Notes under the pieces: generated by a model
Databases searched by the model: none
Seen by the model: only the letters and a program-made list of their open reading frames with translations
What the model was told of the DNA's origin: nothing
Translations under genes and position numbers: made by a program
Part shown: positions 20,960 to 27,774 of the stretch, in pieces
How positions within the stretch are numbered: the first letter of the stretch is position 1
Layout of the letters: every line of letters starts with the position of its first letter
DNA from: Acidobacteriota bacterium
Lineage (GTDB): Bacteria > Acidobacteriota > Blastocatellia > Pyrinomonadales > Pyrinomonadaceae
Length of the DNA stretch: 64,000 bases
Direction: 5' to 3'
Assembly (NCBI GenBank): GCA_019242475.1
Contig: JAFAVK010000087.1
Span: forward strand, 48,819-112,818

Positions 20960-22974
20960 TGGCGCTGCGCGCGAACTGCCCCGCGTGCGGCGCGGAGGTT
21001 CTGTTCAAGACGGGCTCGTCCGTCGTGGTCGTCTGCGAGTTCTGCCGCTCGGTCGTGGCGCGCACCGACCGCGGCATCGAAGACCTCGGCAAAGTCTCTG
21101 ACGTGGCCGAGTCGGGCTCGCCGCTCGAAGTGGGCCTGCGCGGCGTCTACCTCGGCGTCGCCTTCGAGCTGACGGGGCGCGCGCAGTTGCAGCACGCGGC
21201 CGGCGGCTTCTGGGACGAGTGGTACGCGGCCTTCTCCGACGGCCGCTGGGGCTGGCTCGCGGAGGCCCAAGGGCGCTTCTACCTCACCTTCCAGATTCAA
21301 GTCCCTTCGCCGAACGCGCTCCCCTCGTTCGACTCGCTCCAACTCGGCCAGCAGGTCTGGGCCATCCCGGCGCAGTCGCCGCCCGTGGTCGCCGAGAAGG
21401 GCACGGCGCGGATGCTCGGCGCGAAGGGGGAGATTCCGTACCTGCTCACGCCGGGCGAGACCTACGCTTACGCAGACCTCTCGGGCGCGGGCGGCACGTT
21501 CGGCACGCTCGACTTCGGCGAGCAGCCGCCGCTCGTCTTCGTCGGGCGCGAGACGACCTTGGACGAGCTGGGGCTCGCGCACGCGCAGCGCACGGAGGAG
21601 CGCGAGGCGCGCGCGGTGACGGCCACGCAGGTCAGTTGTCCCAACTGCGGCGGGCCGCTTGAGCTGCGCGCGCCGGACAGGACGGAGCGCGTCGGGTGCC
21701 CGAACTGCGGCTCCCTGCTCGACGCGAACCGGGGGAGCCTGCGCTACCTCAAGCAGCTCGAACAGAAAGGCTGGGGCAAGTCGATTCCCCTGGGCGGCAC
21801 GGCCGAATTCGAGGGGCGGCCGTTCACCGTCATCGGCTTCATGGTTAGGAGCGTCGAGTTCGAGGGCGTGCGCTACTTCTGGCAGGAGTATCTTCTCTAT
21901 AACCCGGCCGTCGGCTTCCGCTGGCTGGTCGAGTCGGACGGGCATTGGAGCTACGTGACTTCGGTGCCGCCGGGCGAAGTCTTCGAGTCGGGCTCGCGCG
22001 CCACGCACGCCGGCCGCAGCTTCAAGAGGTTTCAGGACGCGGTCGCGCGCGTCGAGTACGTCGAGGGTGAGTTCTACTGGAAGGTCGAGGCGGGCGAGCT
22101 GGCCCGCGCCACCGACTACGTCAACGCGCCGCTCATGCTCTCGAAGGAAGTCCCGGTCGCCGCGGGCCGCCGCCGCGGGCAAATCTCCGCCGAGGAGGTC
22201 AACTGGTCGCTCGGCACGTACACCCCGATTAAGGAGATTGAGAAGAAGTTCGGCGTCGATCTTCCCTCGCCGAACACGGTCGCGCCGAACCAGCCGTGGC
22301 CGCACAAGAAGATTTACAAGTACTGGGGGCTGCTCCTGCTGGCCGCGCTCGCGCTCGGCCTCTTCACTTTGGTGACGGCGCCGCGCAAGACCGTCTTCGA
22401 GCAGACCTACACCTTGCAGGTGACGCCCACGCCTTCGCCCTCGCCCGGGGCCGCGCCGGCCGCGCCCGACCCGGACGCCGGCAACGAGAAGACGCAGGTC
22501 ATCTTCACCGACCCGATCCAGTTGACCGGCGGGCGCAACCTGCGCGTGACGGGGCACGCGCTGAACGTGGACAACAACTGGCTCTACGTCGCGGGCGACT
22601 TCATCGACGAGGAGACGGGGCTCGTCCAACAGTTCGACCTGCCGATGGAGTACTACCACGGCGTCGAGGACGGCGAGTCCTGGAGCGAGGGCGACCCCGA
22701 GCAGGCGGCCTACCTGCCGGCGGTGCCCGAGGGGCGCTACACGCTGCGGCTCGAAGCGCAGTGGGAGAACTGGAACCAGCCGACGCCGCCGCAGATGTCC
22801 GTGCGCGTCGAGCAGGGCGTGCCGCGGCTGGCGAATCTTCTGCTGCTGCTCATCGCGCTCTCGGTGATCCCGGTGCTCTTCGCGTGGCGGCACTTCAGCT
22901 TCGAGCGGCGGCGCTGGGCCGACAGCGCCTTCAACCCCTACCAGTCAGGCGGTGACGACAGCAGCGATGACTGA
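20959..22974 (+). CDS. DUF4178 zinc-ribbon membrane protein
   Basis: A 671-residue protein. A first zinc ribbon (CPACG...CEFC, residues 8-32) precedes a DUF4178 domain (about 45-195). A second ribbon (CPNCG...CPNCG, about 230-255) precedes another DUF4178 domain (about 270-425). A single transmembrane helix (YWGLLLLAALALGLFTLV, near 455-472) follows, then an extracytoplasmic Pro-rich spacer and beta domain, and a final transmembrane helix (ANLLLLLIALSVIPVLFAW, near 630-650). Function is unknown. DUF4178 genes recur with DUF350, AdoMet decarboxylase and spermidine-synthase-like genes in many bacteria, and this operon preserves the set. One-base overlaps on both sides imply coupling. Confidence 0.85.
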   Translation: MALRANCPACGAEVLFKTGSSVVVVCEFCRSVVARTDRGIEDLGKVSDVAESGSPLEVGLRGVYLGVAFELTGRAQLQHAAGGFWDEWYAAFSDGRWGWLAEAQGRFYLTFQIQVPSPNALPSFDSLQLGQQVWAIPAQSPPVVAEKGTARMLGAKGEIPYLLTPGETYAYADLSGAGGTFGTLDFGEQPPLVFVGRETTLDELGLAHAQRTEEREARAVTATQVSCPNCGGPLELRAPDRTERVGCPNCGSLLDANRGSLRYLKQLEQKGWGKSIPLGGTAEFEGRPFTVIGFMVRSVEFEGVRYFWQEYLLYNPAVGFRWLVESDGHWSYVTSVPPGEVFESGSRATHAGRSFKRFQDAVARVEYVEGEFYWKVEAGELARATDYVNAPLMLSKEVPVAAGRRRGQISAEEVNWSLGTYTPIKEIEKKFGVDLPSPNTVAPNQPWPHKKIYKYWGLLLLAALALGLFTLVTAPRKTVFEQTYTLQVTPTPSPSPGAAPAAPDPDAGNEKTQVIFTDPIQLTGGRNLRVTGHALNVDNNWLYVAGDFIDEETGLVQQFDLPMEYYHGVEDGESWSEGDPEQAAYLPAVPEGRYTLRLEAQWENWNQPTPPQMSVRVEQGVPRLANLLLLLIALSVIPVLFAWRHFSFERRRWADSAFNPYQSGGDDSSDD

Positions 22975-23527
22975 CGACAGACGTTCGACGCTCCGCGCGG
23001 CGGCCTGCGCCGCACTGCTCTGCTTAACCTTCGCCGCCGACGCGCGCGCGCAGGCGGGCGGGGGCGACGGCGAGACTCTGCCGACGAAGTCGGGCACGCT
23101 CGGCATCTTTCGCGTCGGCGACGAGGCAGACCTCAAGTGGGAGCTGCGTCTGGGGAAGAAGACCGTCTTGCAGCACGAGGGCTCGTCCTTCGTCCACTTC
23201 GAGGCGTTCTTCCCGAACCTCTCGCAGGGCGAGGTGGCAATCGTCTCCTTCAACTCCGGCGGTCAGGCTTGCCCGGCGCAGTTCCGCGTCGTCCGCGTCG
23301 TCTCGGCGGACAAGGTCGAGGTGAGCGAAGAGTTCGGCGACTGCTCCGACTCGCCGACCGTCACACTCAAGCAGCTCCCCGAGGAGGAGCTGACCTTCGG
23401 CTTCCCCGGCTACTACCAGCTCTGGCAGTCGCAGGAGCCGGGCTTTCGCCGCCCGCCCCCGACGACCTGGGTCTACCGAAAGGGCGTGCTCCGCGAGTTG
23501 AAGCCCGCGGCGACGAAGAAGAGATAA
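22967..23527 (+). CDS. exported protein of the DUF4178/DUF350 cluster
   Basis: 186 residues from the ATG at 22967, which overlaps the stop of the DUF4178 gene by eight bases; a GTG at 22952 is a weaker start. A signal peptide (AACAALLCLTFAADARAQ, cut near residue 30) precedes a compact mature domain rich in Phe, Asp and Glu. It ends ELTFGFPGYYQLWQSQEPGFRRPPPTTWVYRKG. Two Cys residues (GQACPAQ and FGDCSDS) could form a disulfide in the periplasm. I do not recognise a domain; position alone links it to the polyamine/DUF350 system. Confidence 0.75.
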   Translation: MTDDRRSTLRAAACAALLCLTFAADARAQAGGGDGETLPTKSGTLGIFRVGDEADLKWELRLGKKTVLQHEGSSFVHFEAFFPNLSQGEVAIVSFNSGGQACPAQFRVVRVVSADKVEVSEEFGDCSDSPTVTLKQLPEEELTFGFPGYYQLWQSQEPGFRRPPPTTWVYRKGVLRELKPAATKKR

Positions 23528-23538
23528 GGGTCAAAGAC

Positions 23539-23721
23539 GTGCTCAGCAAAATCTACCTGTTACTCGGCGGCGGACTCCTCCTGCTCTACGTCTTCGCGGC
23601 GTGGAGCGGGTGGGAGTTGACGACTTCGCCGCGGCAGTTCGTCCCGGCCGACGTGCGTAACTCGCCGGGCGGCTACCGCTCTTTCCACTTCTGGCATTCC
23701 GGCTACCACGGAGGAAAATGA
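23539..23721 (+). CDS. 60-aa single-pass membrane protein
   Basis: GTG start at 23539 (VLSKIYLLLGGGLLLLYV), 11 bases after AAGGG, and a stop that overlaps the DUF350 start (ATGATG). One transmembrane helix (residues about 5-22) is followed by an outside-facing tail, RNSPGGYRSFHFWHSGYHGGK. That His/Tyr/Gly-rich ending resembles short proteins found in other DUF350 loci. It is easily missed because no ATG is present. The tight overlap with DUF350 suggests a small subunit of the same membrane complex. Confidence 0.7.
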   Translation: MLSKIYLLLGGGLLLLYVFAAWSGWELTTSPRQFVPADVRNSPGGYRSFHFWHSGYHGGK

Positions 23722-23984
23722 TGCTCAACCTGTCAACGCCGGCCCGCGCCCTCGGCCTGGTGGTGAAGTTCGAGGAGCTGGCGCCCGTGCTCGTCACCAC
23801 CGCCATCTTCACCGCCTTCGGCCTGCTCGTCTTCGGCATCGCCTACTTCATCATCCTCAAGGCCACGCCCTTCTCCATCCGCAAGGAGATCGAGGAGGAT
23901 CAGAACGTCGCGCTCGCCGTCGTCATCGGCGCCGTCATCATCGGCATCTCCCTCATCATCGCCGCGGCGATCCAAGGGTCGTAG
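23718..23984 (+). CDS. DUF350 (YjfL-like) membrane protein
   Basis: An 88-residue inner-membrane protein with GGAGG just upstream of ATGATG. It has three visible hydrophobic helices: VLVTTAIFTAFGLLVFGIAYFIIL, a charged loop FSIRKEIEEDQN, and VALAVVIGAVIIGISLIIAAAI. The loop Glu residues and the N-V-A-L-A start of the last helix are DUF350 hallmarks. The family usually has tandem repeats; this is a short single-unit form. DUF350 proteins co-occur with spermidine-synthase or glutathionylspermidine-type enzymes and PspA-like stress genes. The TAG stop (23982-23984) is formed by the first heptamer of repeat element E3. Confidence 0.85.
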   Translation: MMLNLSTPARALGLVVKFEELAPVLVTTAIFTAFGLLVFGIAYFIILKATPFSIRKEIEEDQNVALAVVIGAVIIGISLIIAAAIQGS

Positions 23985-24088
23985 GCAGTAGGCAGTAGGC
24001 AGCAGGCAGTTGAAAGCCGCCGTGTCTCAAACTCTGATGTACCCTCTCAACGTGCGTGGCGCGGAGCGACTGCCTACTGCCTACTGAG
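23981..24088. repeat. heptamer inverted-repeat element E3 (GTAGGCA type)
   Basis: The left arm 23981-24012 is GTAGGCA GTAGGCA GTAGGCA GCAGGCA GTTG. The right arm 24068-24088 is GAC TGCCTAC TGCCTAC TGAG. The loop (24013-24067) is the reverse-complement relative of the E2 loop: both share CAGAGTT, a CGGCGG block and GGCTTTC next to the arm. It lies between DUF350 and the next gene, inside an operon. Confidence 0.88.
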
Positions 24089-24090
24089 CT

Positions 24091-25608
24091 ATGAACCGAA
24101 CTCCCATACTGTTCCTCAACGTCCTGGTCATCGCGACCTGCGGGCTCGTGTATGAGCTTCTGGCGGGGACGCTGGCGTCGTACGTGCTCGGCGACTCGGT
24201 GACGCAGTTCTCGCTTATCATCGGCATCTATCTGTCGGCGCTCGGGGTGGGCTCGTGGCTCTCGCGGTTCGTGGAGAGGGAGCTGGCGCGGCGGTTCGTG
24301 GACGTGGAGCTGGCCGTGGCCGTGGTGGGCGGGGCTTCGGCGCCGCTGCTCTTTTTGAGCTTCGCGCACCTGAGCTACTTCCACGTCGTGCTCTACGCGC
24401 TCGTCTTCTTCATCGGCGTGCTGGTGGGCTTAGAGATTCCGCTGCTGATGCGGATTATGAAAGACCACCTCGACTTTAAGGAGCTGGTCGCGCGCGTGCT
24501 CGCCTTCGACTACGCGGGCGCGCTCATCGCGTCGCTCCTCTTTCCCATCTTCCTCGTGCCCAAGCTCGGGCTCGTGCGCACGTCGCTCCTCTTCGGCTTC
24601 CTCAACGCGGGGGTGGGCTTGTGGGCGACGTGGCTCATGCGCCCCATCATCGGGGGCGGCGTGACGCGGCTGCGGGCGCAGGCGTGCGTGGTGCTGGCGC
24701 TGCTGGCCGTCGCCTTCGTCAAGGCCGACGCGCTGACCTCGCTCGCCGAGGACGCGATGTTCGCCGACGACATCGTCTACACGAAGACGACGCACTACCA
24801 GCGCATCGTCGTCACGCGCAACCGCGCCGGCTTCCAGCTCTTCTTAAACGGCAACCTGCAATTCTCCTCGGCCGACGAGTACCGCTACCACGAGGCGCTC
24901 GTCCACCCCGCGCTGGCGCTCGCCGCCGAGGGCGGGAGGGAGGTGCGGCGCGTCCTCGTGCTCGGCGGCGGGGACGGCCTCGCGCTCCGCGAAATCTTAA
25001 AGTACCCGTCCGTCCGGGAGGTCGTGCTCGTAGACCTCGACCCGGACATGACGGAGCTTTCCCGCCGCTTCCCGCCGCTCGCGCGGCTCAACCAGAACTC
25101 CTTCGAAGACCCGCGCGTGCGCGTCGTCAACGAGGACGCGATGATCTGGCTGGAGCGCGACGAGCCGCCCTTCGACGCGGCCATCGTTGACTTCCCCGAC
25201 CCGAACAGCTTCGCCCTCGGCAAGCTCTACACGACGCGCTTCTACCGCCTGCTCAAAGAGCGCCTCGCGCCCGAGGCGGCCGTGAGCGTGCAGTCCACGT
25301 CGCCGCTCTTCGCGCGCAACTCCTACTGGTGCATCGTGCGCACGCTCGAAGCCGCGGGCTTCCAGGTGCGGCCCTACTACACGGCCGTGCCCTCGTTCGG
25401 CGTCTGGGGCTTCGCGCTCGCGCGCCGCACCCCTTTCGAAGTGCCCGCGCACGCGCCGCAGGTCGCCTTGAAGTTCTTAGACGACGCGTCGCTCCCCGCG
25501 ATGTTCATGCTCTCGGCCGACCTCGGGCCGGTGCCCGTGGAGGTCAACCGTCTCGACAACCAGTCGCTCGTCCGCTACTACGAGGCCGAGTGGCGCCGCT
25601 ACGAATGA
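24091..25608 (+). CDS. membrane-bound spermidine-synthase-like aminopropyltransferase
   Basis: A 505-residue two-part enzyme. Residues 1-220 hold about seven transmembrane helices. Residues 225-480 are a class I methyltransferase-fold domain of the spermidine synthase type, with YQRIVVTR, LFLNGNLQFSSADEYRYHEALVHP, VLVLGGGDGLALREILKYP and VVLVDLDPDM. The catalytic Asp lies in VDFPDPNSFALGKLYTTRFY. This would transfer aminopropyl from decarboxylated AdoMet, made by the cluster's own decarboxylase, to an amine acceptor at the membrane. The acceptor may not be putrescine, since free spermidine synthases lack the membrane half. It starts two bases after repeat element E3. Confidence 0.88.
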   Translation: MNRTPILFLNVLVIATCGLVYELLAGTLASYVLGDSVTQFSLIIGIYLSALGVGSWLSRFVERELARRFVDVELAVAVVGGASAPLLFLSFAHLSYFHVVLYALVFFIGVLVGLEIPLLMRIMKDHLDFKELVARVLAFDYAGALIASLLFPIFLVPKLGLVRTSLLFGFLNAGVGLWATWLMRPIIGGGVTRLRAQACVVLALLAVAFVKADALTSLAEDAMFADDIVYTKTTHYQRIVVTRNRAGFQLFLNGNLQFSSADEYRYHEALVHPALALAAEGGREVRRVLVLGGGDGLALREILKYPSVREVVLVDLDPDMTELSRRFPPLARLNQNSFEDPRVRVVNEDAMIWLERDEPPFDAAIVDFPDPNSFALGKLYTTRFYRLLKERLAPEAAVSVQSTSPLFARNSYWCIVRTLEAAGFQVRPYYTAVPSFGVWGFALARRTPFEVPAHAPQVALKFLDDASLPAMFMLSADLGPVPVEVNRLDNQSLVRYYEAEWRRYE

Positions 25609-25622
25609 GAAAGGGGGCGGGG

Positions 25623-26009
25623 ATGAAGACGCAGGAGCGCGAGAAGGGCGCGGCCGGGGAGCCGCGTTGGTACGAGTCGGCCGCGCGCCCTTCGCCGCCG
25701 GGTCAGATGACGCAGGCGGAGCCCGCCGACCTCGCGGGGGCGGAGCCCGAGAAGAGCACGGGCGCGGGCGTGAGCATGAGGAAGGTGCGCTGGATCGTCG
25801 GCATCTACGTCGTCGTCGCCACCGCCGAGGTGGCTCTGGGGCGTTGGTTCGACTCGATCTACTGGGCCTCCGTCGCCTTCTTCTTCGCCGTCTCTTTGCA
25901 GCCCCGCGAGCGCGTCCCGAAGCCCCTCCGTTACTTCGCCCTCGCCGCCATGTTGGCACTCACGGTCGTCAAGGTCGTCCTGGTGCTTCTTGAACTGAAG
26001 ATGCTCTGA
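25623..26009 (+). CDS. small two-helix membrane protein
   Basis: 128 residues from the ATG at 25623, which follows an AAAGGGGGCGGGG ribosome site. An ATG at 25605 overlapping the previous stop (ATGA) is an in-frame alternative. The first 50 residues are polar and disordered-looking. Two or three hydrophobic segments follow (WIVGIYVVVATAEVAL, YWASVAFFFAVSL, YFALAAMLALTVVKVVLVLL). No family recognised. It is co-directional and tightly packed between the spermidine-synthase-like and FAD genes. Confidence 0.75.
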   Translation: MKTQEREKGAAGEPRWYESAARPSPPGQMTQAEPADLAGAEPEKSTGAGVSMRKVRWIVGIYVVVATAEVALGRWFDSIYWASVAFFFAVSLQPRERVPKPLRYFALAAMLALTVVKVVLVLLELKML

Positions 26010-26033
26010 GGGCGAGGGCTTCGCGCGGACTCT

Positions 26034-27710
26034 ATGGCAGGACGAGGGCTCACGAGAAGGGAACTGCTGGCGGCCTTCCTCGGCGCGCCGTTCGCGCTCG
26101 CGGCGTGCGGGCAGAGGGAGGCCGCGCCGCCCCTGCCGGAGGGCGAGGTCGTCGGCGCGTCGGACGGCATCGGGCACCTCATCCGCGACGGGCTGCGGCC
26201 GGAGCCGGAGACCTGGGAGCGTGCGGGCGTCGTCATCGTCGGCGGCGGCGTGGCCGGGCTCGCGGCTGCCTGGAGGTTTTTGCACGCGGGCTTCGAGGAC
26301 TTCGTGCTGCTCGAACTCGAAGCGGCGCCGGGCGGGACGGCGCGCTCGGGCGAAGAGCACGGCGTGGTTCCATACCCCTGGGGCGCGCACTACCTCCCGG
26401 CGCCGATGAAGGAGAACCGCGCGCTCGTCACCCTGCTGGACGAGCTGGGCGTGCTCGAAGGCTCGGACGCCGCGGGCGAGCCGGTCGTCGCCGAGCAGTT
26501 CATCTGCCGCGACCCCGAGGAGCGCGTCTACTACCGCGGGCGCTGGTACGAGGGGCTCTACCTGCACGCGGGGGCGAATGATGAGGACGCCCGTCAGCTC
26601 CAGCTCTTCAACGCGGAGGTTGACCGCTGGGCCGCCTGGCGCGACAAGCAGGGGCGGCGGGCGTTTGCCATCCCCGTCTCGCTCTGTTCGGACGACGCGG
26701 AGGTGACGGCGCTCGACCGCCTCTCGATGGGCGAGTGGATGCGCGCTCGGGGCTTCACTTCGGAGCGCCTGCGCTGGCTGGTCGATTACGGGTGCCGCGA
26801 CGACTACGGGCTCGGCGTCGAGCAGGCGAGCGCGTGGGCCGGCCTCTTCTACTTCGCCTCGCGCATGAAGGCGCCGGGCGCGGAGTCGCAGCCGCTCATC
26901 ACCTGGCCCGAAGGCAACGGCCGCCTCGTGCGGCACCTTTACGAGAAGGCGCGGAGCCACGTCCGCCTCGGGTTAGCCGTCGCCGACGTGCGGACGGTCG
27001 TTGATGAAAGTCGTCGGGTCGGAACTCCCGCAGCGGGAGGCGTCGAGGTGGTCGCCGTCGGGCGCGACGGGCGCGGGGCTCTGGGGTTCCGTGCGGAGCA
27101 CGTCGTCTTCGCGGCCCCGCAGTTCTTGACGAAGTACCTCTTGAAGTCTTACCGCGAAGGCGCGTGCCCTTCGCACGTCGCGGAGTTCGAGTACGGCGCG
27201 TGGATGGTCGCGAACCTCTTCCTCTCCGCCCGCCCGCGCGCGGGGCTCGGCTTCCCCGCGGCGTGGGACAACGTGCTCTACGAGAGCCCCTCGCTCGGCT
27301 ACGTCACGGCCACGCACCAGCGCGGGCTTGAGCGCGGCCCGACCGTCTTCACCTACTACTATCCGCTCACCGAACCGAACCCGCGCGACGCACGCGCCCG
27401 CCTCCTCTCGGCCGGCCGCGACGAGTGGGCCGAGGTCGCGCTCTCCGATTTACAACGCGCCCACCGGGACATACGCACACTCACCCGACGCCTCGACGTG
27501 ATGCGCTGGGGCCACGCCATGATCCGCCCCCGCGTCGGCTTCCAATGGGGCGGCGCGAGAGTCAAAGCCCGACAGCCCTTCGGCCCCGTCCACTTCGCCC
27601 ACACAGACCTCTCCGGCGTCCCCCTCTTCGAAGAAGCCTTTGACCACGGCCTCCGCGCCGCCGAAGAAATCCTCGCCGCCCGCGGCCTCCCCTCCGAAAC
27701 TATGCGCTAA
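26034..27710 (+). CDS. Tat-exported FAD-dependent amine-oxidase-like protein
   Basis: A 558-residue flavoprotein. The N-terminus has a twin-arginine motif (TRRELLAAF) and a lipobox-like LAAC (residues 22-25), so it is probably exported folded and lipid-anchored in the periplasm. The Rossmann FAD site VVIVGGGVAGLAAAWRF (about 64-80) ends in the expected acidic residue (LELEAAPGG, near 97). RSGEEHGVVPYPWGAHYLPAP and the C-terminal GVPLFEEAFDHGLRAAEEIL fit the flavin-containing amine oxidase/NAD(P)-binding Rossmann group. At the end of a polyamine-making cluster, oxidation of a polyamine or polyamine-modified product is the natural guess. The substrate is unproven. Confidence 0.85.
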   Translation: MAGRGLTRRELLAAFLGAPFALAACGQREAAPPLPEGEVVGASDGIGHLIRDGLRPEPETWERAGVVIVGGGVAGLAAAWRFLHAGFEDFVLLELEAAPGGTARSGEEHGVVPYPWGAHYLPAPMKENRALVTLLDELGVLEGSDAAGEPVVAEQFICRDPEERVYYRGRWYEGLYLHAGANDEDARQLQLFNAEVDRWAAWRDKQGRRAFAIPVSLCSDDAEVTALDRLSMGEWMRARGFTSERLRWLVDYGCRDDYGLGVEQASAWAGLFYFASRMKAPGAESQPLITWPEGNGRLVRHLYEKARSHVRLGLAVADVRTVVDESRRVGTPAAGGVEVVAVGRDGRGALGFRAEHVVFAAPQFLTKYLLKSYREGACPSHVAEFEYGAWMVANLFLSARPRAGLGFPAAWDNVLYESPSLGYVTATHQRGLERGPTVFTYYYPLTEPNPRDARARLLSAGRDEWAEVALSDLQRAHRDIRTLTRRLDVMRWGHAMIRPRVGFQWGGARVKARQPFGPVHFAHTDLSGVPLFEEAFDHGLRAAEEILAARGLPSETMR

Positions 27711-27774
27711 CCCGTGCTGTGACGAACCGGCGAGCTGCGGGCCGTGCAAAGTCCAGCTTCATTCCAATCCTGCT

